From Actinomycetota bacterium (GTDB taxonomy: Bacteria; Actinomycetota; Thermoleophilia; Gaiellales; Gaiellaceae), in contig JACCWU010000144.1 in the NCBI GenBank assembly GCA_013697465.1, forward strand, positions 1 through 9,424: 9,424 nucleotides of DNA, given 5' to 3'. Positions 1-7,321 of the stretch are shown here, one piece after another (the stretch's first letter is position 1; every line of letters begins with the position of its first letter). A model generated the notes under the pieces. It was not told where the DNA came from and made no database searches. It saw only the letters and a list, made by a program, of their open reading frames with translations. A program made the position numbers and the translations under genes.

Positions 1-2318
1 GAGTTCGGCAGCGACGCCCTGCCGCGCACGCTGACGACCAGCCAGGCAAGTGCGAGCCCGACGGTCAGGAGGCCCAGGTAGTTGGTCGCCTCGACGAGAT
101 TCGAGCCGTGCAGGCGAGCTTCGTGGAAGCCGTCGACCCACTCGCCGAGAAGGAGGTTTCGCGCGGCGGGGACCAGCAGCTCGTGCACCCGAACCCCATA
201 TCCGGAGACGTCCTGCACGGTGCGCTCGAGCCCCGCCCCCCGTCCGACGCCCGAGAGAACGGATCCGACTCCGACGACGAGGCTCCCGGCGAGCGCGCTT
301 GCGATCGCGCCGACGACGAGCCGTGCGCTCGCCCGCGCCCTCGCCGTGAGCGCGACGCCGATCGTGAACGCGGCCGTGGCGATCACGGCCATCGTTCCGA
401 AGTAGCCGGAGGTCAGCCAGCAGGCGAGCGTCGCCGCTCCGACGAACGCGTATCGCGGCCACGAGGGTCGCCGCGCGGCCGCGACGAGCGCGATGAAGAG
501 CAGCGGCAGCACCTCGAGGTGCACGAGCGACGCATGCTCGCCGCGTGCGATGTGCCAGGGAAAGACGATGTACACGAGCCCCGCCCACGCGGACACGAGC
601 ACGTTGCATCCGAGGTACCGCGCAAGCAGGTACATCGCGGCGCCCGAGAGGACATAGCCGGAGAGAAGCGCGATGTTGTACGCCGCGACCGCTCCGACGA
701 GGGTCGCCACGAGGTACGTCGGGTAGTAGGGAAGCAGCCACTGGAGGTTGAGGCCGTTCCCTTCGTCCCACCCGAACGGCGCGCCCGTGAGCGTGTGGTG
801 GGTCGAGCCGAGCAGGTGGAAGCCGCTCTCGTTCTCGAGGCGCCAGAGCCACGCGACGCTGGCAGTCGAGTCCGAGCCCGGGTTGCCGACGATCGTCGAG
901 CCGAGGTGGGCGACGACGGGCCAGAAGAGCACGCAGACGACAGCGGTCGCGCCGCCGAGCACGAGGAGCGCCTCCACGGCGACGCGGCGGACCCGCGCGT
1001 CGGCGACGGCGCCGAAGCGCCGCAATCCCGCGCGGACAGCCGGCCCGCTCGGCTCGACGAGGAGCTCATGGGCGACCAGGAGCGCCGCTCCTACGACGAC
1101 GTCCGCCCAGATGACACCTCGCACGCTGCCCGGCACGAGCGCGAGGACGGCGATCTGCACGGGCACGACGGCCGCGACGGTCCAGGCGTAGCGCGTCTCC
1201 CCCCGCGAGAGGTGAAACCCGACGAGGACGTTCGCGAGCGCGAAGAGCCCCATCGCGAGGGTGAACGGCACGAGCAGGCTGCCGCCGTCCGCGAACTCCC
1301 CGCCGAAGCTCGTGTGCACGAGCCCGCGTCCCGTCGCGGCGTAGAACAGCGTGAGCACGGCCGCGAACCCCGCCGTCACGAGCAGCGAGCGGCCCAGGAT
1401 GTCCGCCGTGTCCTCGCCGCGGGCCTGACGGGCGGCGGTGCGCGGGAAGAGCACGGCGAGGATCGTCGCCGGCAGGAAGAACGCAAGCCGCGCGAACGCG
1501 GACGCAACCGCATACTCGCCGGCCTCCTCCGACGTGAAGCGCGCCTTGACGACGAGCAGGTCGATGTTCGTGAGGACGGCGATGCCGACGAGGCCGAGGA
1601 GAACCGGCCCCAGGTAGCGGAGAAACGGGCGCAGGTCGGGACGCGCGACACTTGCTCCCCGGCTCAGCGACTCGCGGAGCAGGGCGACGGCGATGGCGGC
1701 GGCCGCCAGCGCTCCGGCGACTGTGGCAAGCACTGCCCCGCCGAGCCTGTAGCCCGCCCCCGCTACGAGGCCGAGCAGGACGAGCCGGAGGGCGAACGGG
1801 AGGACGTACATCCCCGCGAGCGCGTGGAAGCGCTGGTAGCCCTGGAGCACACCGAGCGCAATCGGGAAGACGAGCGCCGAAGCGAGTCCGCTCGCGGCCA
1901 GCGCGACGGCGCCCGTGGACTCGATGTTCAGCAGCTCGCGCAAGGGCAGGACGAGCGCGAACGCCACGAGCGTGAGCGGCGCCGTCGCGATCAGCCCGAG
2001 CCGCAGCGCCGCTCGCCCGAAGCCAGCCGCCCCGTCCACATCTCCCAAGGCAACCCGTCGCGAGACCTCCCGCGAGACCGCAAGCTGAAAGGCGCCCGTC
2101 GGCAGCAGGACCACCGTCAGCAGCCCGAGGAGCGCTGCGAGCGCTCCGTAGTCGTCGCTTCCGAGCAGGCGGCCCGAGACGAGGAGGAAGACGTAGTTCA
2201 GGCCGGTCGCGAGCAGAGACGCCGAGGCGATGAGCGCTCCGCTGCGCGCGCCGCTCGCCGGGCTTCTCCCGCCCGGGTCCCAGGCCGCATCCGCGTCCGT
2301 GCGGCTCCTCCCGGGCAT
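1..2318 (-). CDS. Flippase fused to GT-C-like membrane protein (C-terminus beyond window)
   Basis: Reading the minus strand from the ATG at 2318 gives an open frame with no stop down to base 1: 772 complete codons, continuing outside the window. Residues about 25-430 are strongly hydrophobic, with roughly twelve to fourteen membrane segments. They look like the Wzx/MATE oligosaccharide flippase family: an early GRLLGSDDYGAL segment, then AFQLAVSREVSRR, and a later FARLAFFLPATILAVLFPR segment. A basic linker follows (about 428-447). A new membrane domain then starts, with GNPGSDS around 479-484, GAPFGWDEGN at 512-521, then LQWLLPYYP and a HIARGEHASLVHLE loop. This resembles GT-C-type membrane glycosyltransferases with an acidic residue in the first outer loop. 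The flippase half would move lipid-linked saccharide across the membrane and the second half could transfer sugar outside; both roles are inferred. The start is the only ATG near the end of the upstream gene, 53 bases away, and has no good Shine-Dalgarno at normal spacing. No in-frame stop separates the halves. Confidence 0.85.
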   Translation of the reverse strand, partial: MPGRSRTDADAAWDPGGRSPASGARSGALIASASLLATGLNYVFLLVSGRLLGSDDYGALAALLGLLTVVLLPTGAFQLAVSREVSRRVALGDVDGAAGFGRAALRLGLIATAPLTLVAFALVLPLRELLNIESTGAVALAASGLASALVFPIALGVLQGYQRFHALAGMYVLPFALRLVLLGLVAGAGYRLGGAVLATVAGALAAAAIAVALLRESLSRGASVARPDLRPFLRYLGPVLLGLVGIAVLTNIDLLVVKARFTSEEAGEYAVASAFARLAFFLPATILAVLFPRTAARQARGEDTADILGRSLLVTAGFAAVLTLFYAATGRGLVHTSFGGEFADGGSLLVPFTLAMGLFALANVLVGFHLSRGETRYAWTVAAVVPVQIAVLALVPGSVRGVIWADVVVGAALLVAHELLVEPSGPAVRAGLRRFGAVADARVRRVAVEALLVLGGATAVVCVLFWPVVAHLGSTIVGNPGSDSTASVAWLWRLENESGFHLLGSTHHTLTGAPFGWDEGNGLNLQWLLPYYPTYLVATLVGAVAAYNIALLSGYVLSGAAMYLLARYLGCNVLVSAWAGLVYIVFPWHIARGEHASLVHLEVLPLLFIALVAAARRPSWPRYAFVGAATLACWLTSGYFGTMAVIATAAFTIGVALTARARASARLVVGAIASALAGSLVVGVGSVLSGVGRGAGLERTVQDVSGYGVRVHELLVPAARNLLLGEWVDGFHEARLHGSNLVEATNYLGLLTVGLALAWLVVSVRGRASLPN

Positions 2319-2371
2319 CCGGGGAGTATGCGCAGGCTCCTCGACGGCACGCCGCCTGCACCTCCGGCGGG

Positions 2372-3952
2372 TCAGGCGGCGCGCTGCTCCTCGTCTCTCG
2401 ACCCGAGGAGGCCGGCCAGGCCGAGGAGGACGAACGCCGGCGCGACGGGGAGGACGAAGTGCCGGTCGGCGAAGAGCCCCAAGGCGTTCAGCGCGACGAC
2501 GAGGAACGCGGCCGAGCTCAGGCCCACGAGCGTCCGGGAGCCGCGAGGTCTCCGAAGTGCGATTGCCACGAGACCGAGCGCGATCCAGAGGACGGGTCGC
2601 GGAAACCAGCGCGAGAGCTGGTTGAGCCGAAGTTCGAGCTCCGCGTTACCCGTGCGATCGGGAAGCGCGCCGAAGAGCTCCTCGCGCCGCCGGACGATCT
2701 CCTCGAAGCGGGGTCGCATGCTCGGCTCCGCGAACGAGAACCGGAACTCGGTCGGCGACGTCCAGACCTGTTTGATCGCGTTGTCGGGCCGCGAGATCCA
2801 GACGACCTGGCCTCCGGGAATCGGCTCGCCCTCGGTCGGCTCGGGCAGGTCTGCGCCTCCAGCGGCGGTCGCTGCGCTGCCCGCCTCGGTGCCCTCGTCG
2901 CTCGATCGGAAGAGCGACTCGCTGAGCTGGAGCCAGACGGTCTCGACGACGCCGGACGCATACTTCGCCGGCTCCGCCCGGACGGCCTCGACGCCGGCGT
3001 CTCGCAGCACCGAGTAGTCGGTGTCCCAGCCGAAGACCTGGTCGGAGAGGAGGTAGAAGTCCTCGTGGATCCGGAAGCTGCCGCTCGCGAAGACTTCATC
3101 GACGGTGACGTCGTACGAGCGATACGGCTCACGGGTGACGAGGTGCGTCTCGACCGCTTCGGCCAGACGCCGCGACGCGGCCCCGTTCTCGGGCGAGACG
3201 ATGCGATCGGTGATGAACGCCCGGTAGAAGGGGATCACCGCGTTGCCCCCGCGGGCGAGCGCGTACTCGTCGTAGCGCACGCCGTTGTGAGCCGTCCAGC
3301 CGGCGAGCGGGAGCAGCGCCGCCGCCGCGAAGGCGCCGGCCCAGACCGTTCGGGAGCGGAGCGGGCCGGCGAGCGCCAGCGGGAACAGCGCGAACACGAG
3401 GAGAACGGCGTTCCCGGGGCGGATCAGCGCCACGAGCGCGACGCCGGCTCCCGCGGCGGCGAAGCGCCCCGCCGAAGGTTGCGCCGCGGCCCGGACGAGC
3501 AGCAGCGCCCAGAGTGCGAAGCCGGCCGCGAAGAGCGGCTCGCTCGAGAGCTCGTGGAAGAGGAGGCCGTAGGCCGGGTAGACGAGAAGCGCCGCCGCGA
3601 CGGCCAGCGCCGTCCAAGGGCCGAAGTGGCGTGCGGCCGCGCTCCACGCAACCACCGAACCGGCATAGAGGACGGCGAGCAGCGGTTCCACGAGCGCCCC
3701 ATCGAGTACGTCGAGCGAGACGCCTGCGACCACCGGAGTAACAGGCGTGCGAAAGAGGAGCGACCACGGCAGGAGCGGGTCGCCGTCGAAGAGCTGGAGG
3801 TACGCGTAGACGTACTCGTCCAGGTCCCGGCCCGCGGTCAGCGGCCAGCCGATCGCCCGTACGGCATATACGACCAGCGCACTCGCAAAGAGGGCGAGCA
3901 TCCCGAGGGGCCTCGAGACGGCCCGCTCGAGAGCGGTAAGCACTCCTGTCAC
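2372..3952 (-). CDS. GT-C-type integral membrane glycosyltransferase-like protein
   Basis: This 526-residue membrane protein starts with GTG; an in-frame stop lies upstream at 3998-4000. After the first membrane segment (about 17-37), the outer loop carries GRDLDEY at 41-47. This is the acidic motif typical of GT-C enzymes (PMT/ArnT-like), which take sugar from a polyprenyl-phosphate donor on the extracytoplasmic face. Further hydrophobic segments lie at about 85-105, 113-133, 137-154, 165-196 and 203-221. Residues about 225-450 form a long hydrophilic region, including a Gly/Ala/Glu-rich stretch at 351-381. Three more membrane segments end the protein (about 453-468, 475-494, 499-517), followed by a charged tail. 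The exact donor and acceptor cannot be told. It lies 174 bases after the ABC ATPase gene and 53 bases before the flippase fusion, which suggests a role in building the same glycan. The membrane topology is clear; the enzymatic assignment rests on the loop motif and context. Confidence 0.8.
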   Translation of the reverse strand: MTGVLTALERAVSRPLGMLALFASALVVYAVRAIGWPLTAGRDLDEYVYAYLQLFDGDPLLPWSLLFRTPVTPVVAGVSLDVLDGALVEPLLAVLYAGSVVAWSAAARHFGPWTALAVAAALLVYPAYGLLFHELSSEPLFAAGFALWALLLVRAAAQPSAGRFAAAGAGVALVALIRPGNAVLLVFALFPLALAGPLRSRTVWAGAFAAAALLPLAGWTAHNGVRYDEYALARGGNAVIPFYRAFITDRIVSPENGAASRRLAEAVETHLVTREPYRSYDVTVDEVFASGSFRIHEDFYLLSDQVFGWDTDYSVLRDAGVEAVRAEPAKYASGVVETVWLQLSESLFRSSDEGTEAGSAATAAGGADLPEPTEGEPIPGGQVVWISRPDNAIKQVWTSPTEFRFSFAEPSMRPRFEEIVRRREELFGALPDRTGNAELELRLNQLSRWFPRPVLWIALGLVAIALRRPRGSRTLVGLSSAAFLVVALNALGLFADRHFVLPVAPAFVLLGLAGLLGSRDEEQRAA

Positions 3953-4044
3953 GACATCACGCAGCCTTTCACGGCGTGCTCTCGGAGTCCTCGGCCATCA
4001 GTGCACCCGCCACCAGCGGCGACCATCAGCGCCAAGTCGAGCAT
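3949..4044 (-). CDS. Possible 31-residue leader ORF upstream of the GT-C gene
   Basis: In the gap between the ABC ATPase gene and the GT-C gene, a short frame opens with ATG at 4044 and ends with TGA at 3951-3949. It has a second ATG at 4026. Its stop overlaps the GTG start of the GT-C gene (GTGA), an arrangement that permits translational coupling. The product would begin MLDLALMVAAGGGC and end in GCVMS. No convincing ribosome binding site precedes either ATG, and the peptide has no recognisable family. Short frames are common by chance in DNA this rich in GC, so it may not be translated. Confidence 0.2.
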   Translation of the reverse strand: MLDLALMVAAGGGCTDGRGLREHAVKGCVMS

Positions 4045-4126
4045 CCACCGTCCGGGTCATGGGGAGCGGGTGCTGTCGCAGGCCCGAGCGCATCCGAGGG
4101 AGCGGCCGTGAGCTCGCCCCGGTCGG
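3953..4126. other. 174-base gap between Wzt-like and GT-C genes
   Basis: This is the only sizeable gap between genes in the window. On the minus strand I saw no strong inverted repeat followed by a T-run and no convincing -35/-10 pair. It may carry the short ORF described separately. It could divide the locus into two transcription units, but the sequence does not show that directly. Confidence 0.5.
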
Positions 4127-5428
4127 CTACACCCGCTGGCGGCGCGGTGGCCCGGAAGTCAGGCTCTCGCGCTCCTCGGTCGTCCATTCGAGCAGAGGTC
4201 GTACGACTCCCTTCCACTGGCCCGTGAAGAGACCGCGGGCGGAATCGCCCTCACCCGGGTCCTGCACGTGAAACGACACGGCGTCATTGCAGCCGGCGTG
4301 CGGCCTCAGCTTCGGCGCACCGAGTGAGCACACACCCACGTCCACGCTTGCGAGGCCCTCGTTGAGCAGGTTTCCAGGAATCCATGCGGTCGCGGTGTAG
4401 TCGCCGGGCGCGGACGGCCGGTCCCAACGGGAGCTCGTGTCCATCGCGTTGAAGGCGACCTCTCCCCGAGAGTCGTACACCTTGATCTTGGGAAGGACGG
4501 GATCGCCGTCGCGGAGAACGGCGAAGGCGACCTCGATGCCGAGCGGCTGTCGGACGTCGGCAGCATCGATCAGGGCTCCATTGTCGTCCACGACTCGCAC
4601 CGAGCGGAGTCGCACGAGGTCGTCCCCAGGGGCTGACGCGAGATCGGTCCAGGTGCGACTCGATCCGGTGCCCCCGACCGTCTGGAGGTACTGCGCGACG
4701 ACCTCACCACTCGACCCTTCGCGTACGACGTGCCCGTGATCGAGCAGGATCGCGCGATCGCACAGCTGGGAGATCGCCTGCATGTTGTGCGAGACGAAGA
4801 GAACCGTGCGCCCGGACTCACCGAGGTCCTCCATCCGGCCGAGGCAGCGCTTCTGGAATTCCGCGTCACCGACGGCGAGCACCTCGTCGACGAGCAGGAT
4901 CTCCGGCTCGAGGTGCGCGGCGACGGAAAACGCGAGCCGTACATGCATGCCGCTCGAGTAGCGCTTGACCGGCGTATCCATGAACGTCTCGATGCCGGCA
5001 AACTCAATGATGTCGGGGAGCTTGCGCGTGATCTCGCGGCGCTTCATGCCGAGAATGGAGCCGTTCAGGTAGGCGTTCTCACGCCCGGTCAACTCCGGGT
5101 GGAAGCCCGTTCCCACCTCGAGGAGGCTGCCGACCCGGCCGCGTATCTCGGCGCGCCCCTCGGTAGGCGTCGTGATACGGGTCAGCAGCTTGAGAAGTGT
5201 CGATTTCCCCGCCCCATTTCGACCTATGACTCCGAGGACCTCGCCCTTCTCGACCTCGAACGAGACATCCTTCAGCGCCCAGATCTCTTCGTGATGATGT
5301 CGATGCTCGCGCCCGAGAAGCCGCCGCGTCGCATGGACCAGCGACTCCCGAACCGTCCCGTAGCCGGCCTGCAGCTCGCCGATCCGGTAGCTCTTCGAGA
5401 GCCCCTGCGCCTCGATTGCGACCGGCAT
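4127..5428 (-). CDS. wzt: Wzt-type ABC transporter ATP-binding protein with C-terminal extension (polysaccharide export)
   Basis: This 433-residue protein is the ATPase of a polysaccharide ABC exporter. Visible motifs are Walker A GRNGAGKS at 69-76, the LLEVGTGFHPELTGREN stretch (102-118) typical of this subfamily, signature SSGM at 158-161, Walker B ILLVDE at 177-182 and the switch histidine in SHN at 213-215. Residues about 265-415 form a beta-rich extension beyond the nucleotide-binding domain, as in Wzt proteins whose C-terminal domain binds the glycan to be exported. A histidine-rich loop (HRHHHEE, 42-48) sits just before the core fold. The frame is open further upstream, but the family N-terminus begins at MPVAIEAQGLSKSYR. 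That ATG overlaps the permease stop as TGATG, indicating translational coupling. It acts at the cytoplasmic face with the permease encoded just before it. The ATPase assignment is firm; the role of the C-terminal domain rests on family knowledge. Confidence 0.93.
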   Translation of the reverse strand: MPVAIEAQGLSKSYRIGELQAGYGTVRESLVHATRRLLGREHRHHHEEIWALKDVSFEVEKGEVLGVIGRNGAGKSTLLKLLTRITTPTEGRAEIRGRVGSLLEVGTGFHPELTGRENAYLNGSILGMKRREITRKLPDIIEFAGIETFMDTPVKRYSSGMHVRLAFSVAAHLEPEILLVDEVLAVGDAEFQKRCLGRMEDLGESGRTVLFVSHNMQAISQLCDRAILLDHGHVVREGSSGEVVAQYLQTVGGTGSSRTWTDLASAPGDDLVRLRSVRVVDDNGALIDAADVRQPLGIEVAFAVLRDGDPVLPKIKVYDSRGEVAFNAMDTSSRWDRPSAPGDYTATAWIPGNLLNEGLASVDVGVCSLGAPKLRPHAGCNDAVSFHVQDPGEGDSARGLFTGQWKGVVRPLLEWTTEERESLTSGPPRRQRV

Positions 5429-6327
5429 CAGATCGTGTCCGCGAAACGGGGCTCGGAGGAGCGGAAAACCGCCAGGCCGCCAACGAAAAGGGCGATGGCA
5501 ACCGCCACTCCCACCGCGACCTGGCCCCAATCCGGTGCTCCCGCGCCGAGCACCGCCCAACGCCAGCCGCTGATCACTGCCGTCATCGGGTTGAACGCCA
5601 GGATCCACTGCCACTTCTCCGGAATCTCCTGAACGGCGTACGGAACGCCGGAGAGCAGCGGCAGGATGGGGAGGAAGGCCGGGAGCATGTGTGGCACGTC
5701 GCGGTAGCGCACGTTGACAGCCGAGAGTAGGAAACCGGCTCCGAGAGCCGTGACGAAGGCGAGCCCGAGGAAGAGCGGTGCCAGGATGACCTCCGGCCCG
5801 TCGGGCCAGCTCCCGTAGTACGCCATGAGTGGAAGGAGCACGCAGAGTCCGAGCGCGAAGTCGACCGCCGGCACGATCGCTGATGCGAGCGGCAGCAGCG
5901 CCCGCGGAAAGTAGACCTTGGTCACGAGCGCCATGTTCGTAACGAGGCTCACGCCCGACCCGGTGAGCGAGGACGTGAAGTACTGCATCACGAGCAGGCC
6001 CGACAAGACGAGCTCCGCATAGGGGACGTTGCCGGCCGGAAAGTTCGCGAACTTCCCGAAGACGACGACGTACACGACCGCCGAGAAGATAGGGACGAGA
6101 AGCGCCCAGGCGACTCCGAGAAAGGTCTGCTTGTAGCGAACCTTGATGTCGCGCCAGACGAAGCGGCCGAGCAGCTCGCGGTAGTGCCAGAGCTCCGGAA
6201 CGTCCAGGTGTGGCCGCCGAGGCGAGGGCCGGATGACCGTAACCCGATCGACCCGCTGTTCCGTTTCGAGCGCCTCTTCAGGCCGCGGCTCGACGAGGTC
6301 ACCGACCTGAACCTCGGTGTCCGTCAT
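5428..6327 (-). CDS. wzm: Wzm-type ABC-2 transporter permease (polysaccharide export)
   Basis: This 299-residue membrane protein is the channel subunit of a polysaccharide ABC exporter. After a hydrophilic N-terminus of about 45 residues come the amphipathic lead-in and first membrane helix (RDIKVRYKQTFLGVAWALLVPI region, 59-80), a hallmark of the family. Further helices lie at about 103-125, 143-170, 181-203, 213-230 and 268-288. The conserved NVRYRD at 205-210 and the stretch from VPY (228) through NPMTAVISGWRW (246-257) are also typical. The ATG at 6327 is chosen because homology starts soon after it and it falls 10 bases after the preceding glycosyltransferase stop; a longer open frame upstream reads through that other gene. 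The stop overlaps the ATPase start. Together they would form a Wzm2-Wzt2 complex moving a lipid-linked glycan across the cytoplasmic membrane. The cargo is unknown. Confidence 0.93.
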   Translation of the reverse strand: MTDTEVQVGDLVEPRPEEALETEQRVDRVTVIRPSPRRPHLDVPELWHYRELLGRFVWRDIKVRYKQTFLGVAWALLVPIFSAVVYVVVFGKFANFPAGNVPYAELVLSGLLVMQYFTSSLTGSGVSLVTNMALVTKVYFPRALLPLASAIVPAVDFALGLCVLLPLMAYYGSWPDGPEVILAPLFLGLAFVTALGAGFLLSAVNVRYRDVPHMLPAFLPILPLLSGVPYAVQEIPEKWQWILAFNPMTAVISGWRWAVLGAGAPDWGQVAVGVAVAIALFVGGLAVFRSSEPRFADTI

Positions 6328-6337
6328 GTCACCGATG

Positions 6338-7321
6338 CTAGCGGGAGCGCCTGCCGAGGCGGCCAGCGATGCGGGACAGCTTCCTGCGTAGACGCTGGGA
6401 AAAGCCAGATTCGAGCTCGGCGAGGCGACGCTCGAGGTCCTGCACCTGACGCTCGAGCACCGTGATGTCCACCTCTCCCAGCTCCGCGCACTCGACCGCG
6501 TAGGCCGCATCGTCGACCACGTCCGGAGGGCGTAGCACGAGGCGACTCTTCCCGTCGTCCGGGAGGGAGAACTGCCGCGCCGGAGCGCCCGCCTCCTTCG
6601 GGGACGAGATTCGAAGCGTGCGGAGCGCATCGCGCAGACGTGTGTCGACGACCAGGGCGCCGTCGTCGAGCGCTCTGGCGAGCGCGTCATCGCCGACGAT
6701 GCCCTCGAGGTTCGTTCGCTCGGCGGATTCGATGTGGAACCGGAGGACCTCGATCGGATACCACGCTCGCAGCGGGACACGACGCCCGCCGCTGGCGATC
6801 CCTCGTGGCCCGACGTTGATCCGAGAGTCGGCGCGAAAGACGGGCCTGAGCGCCGACTCCAGAGGTTCTCGCGCCTCGTCAGCCGCAGGTCGGAGCGACC
6901 GCCGAGCGGTCATCCGTTCGGCAAACGGACGACCGTCGTCCGGACGAGGTACGAAGTGGCGCACGAGTGCCTGAACGACTGTGTAGCGACCCGGAATCGC
7001 CACGAGGACGTCCTTCAGGCTTTCTGCACGCGGCCACCAGAACTCGCGCACATCCGAGTCGATCACCCAGTCCGCGCCGAAGTCGGTCGCGGCCAGGCGG
7101 GCCATGCGGGTGCGCCAGCCACTCTCCTGCACCTCTCCGCATTCCCGGATCAGGTGCAGGTGCCCGTCGCGCTCGTACGAGCGGAGGATCTCTGTCGTGC
7201 CGTCCTGCGACTCGTTGTCGGTCGCGATCACGAAGTCGACGCCGGCGTTCAGGTGATAGGCGATCTGCGCATCGACGATGTCCGCCTCGTCTCGAGGCAT
7301 GAGGGTCAGGACGAGCTTCAT
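6338..7321 (-). CDS. GT-III: divergent GT2_4-like glycosyltransferase, possibly inactive
   Basis: This 327-residue protein is the third paralogue in the array. Residues 1-90 match GT-II almost exactly: a RDEAD start (10-14), AYHLNAGVDF, ATDNESQDGTTEI and the YERDG segment. From residue 88 it departs. The sibling motif DADEFW reads DVREFW here, so Asp92 is Arg. Histidines at sibling positions 162, 175 and 194 are Phe, Ile and Arg. A segment of about 31 residues after the WYP motif is absent (the protein runs FHIESAERTN straight into the DDALAR region). The DTRLRDALRTLR tail motif is kept, and a basic coiled-coil-like C-terminus follows (about 275-327). A DSD at 88-90 might serve as a shifted DXD. 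The ATG overlaps the GT-II stop as ATGA, and the stop is 10 bases before the permease ATG. The frame is intact, so the protein is probably made; whether it is catalytic is doubtful. Confidence 0.85.
   Translation of the reverse strand: MKLVLTLMPRDEADIVDAQIAYHLNAGVDFVIATDNESQDGTTEILRSYERDGHLHLIRECGEVQESGWRTRMARLAATDFGADWVIDSDVREFWWPRAESLKDVLVAIPGRYTVVQALVRHFVPRPDDGRPFAERMTARRSLRPAADEAREPLESALRPVFRADSRINVGPRGIASGGRRVPLRAWYPIEVLRFHIESAERTNLEGIVGDDALARALDDGALVVDTRLRDALRTLRISSPKEAGAPARQFSLPDDGKSRLVLRPPDVVDDAAYAVECAELGEVDITVLERQVQDLERRLAELESGFSQRLRRKLSRIAGRLGRRSR
7061..7291 (-). repeat. Near-identical 231-base block, copy in GT-III
   Basis: Compared base by base with 8074-8304 at an offset of 1013, this block differs at six positions, about 97% identity. 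Identity falls off sharply at both ends. Toward the gene start it stops before the first ten codons, and toward the C-terminus it stops at the DXD region. It encodes residues about 11-87. Confidence 0.9.

Noticed and set aside
975..977. Internal GTG as a separate start for the GT-C-like half of the fusion
   Set aside because: It is in frame at residue 448 and could add internal initiation, but no stop ends the flippase part before it and no good ribosome binding site precedes it, so the frame is annotated as one gene.
1066..2361. 431-codon minus-strand frame starting at GTG 2361
   Set aside because: It is an alternate frame within the flippase region, giving a Pro/Arg/Gly-rich product with no membrane pattern. 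The neighbouring frame gives clear membrane helices and family motifs.
108..3017. 969-codon open frame on the plus strand
   Set aside because: Its codons are exactly antisense to the flippase frame over 108-2318, and it continues antisense through much of the GT-C gene. The product is a charged Arg/Glu/Asp-rich string without domains, as expected from the complement of GC-rich hydrophobic codons.
2459..4111. 550-codon open frame on the plus strand
   Set aside because: It lies antisense to the GT-C gene and gives an Arg/Glu-rich product with no recognisable domain.
3953..4126. Terminator or promoter in the gap between the Wzt and GT-C genes
   Set aside because: I looked for a stem-loop with a T-run and for spaced -35/-10 hexamers on the minus strand and found nothing convincing.
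5429..5614. 62-residue N-terminal extension of the Wzt protein
   Set aside because: The extension is Gly/Arg-rich with no homology pattern and runs through the permease coding sequence. The ATG at 5428 with a TGATG overlap fits the family start.
6328..6780. 151-residue N-terminal extension of the permease
   Set aside because: It reads through the GT-III gene in another frame and looks like low-complexity Ser/Arg sequence. The ATG at 6327 fits the family and the spacing.
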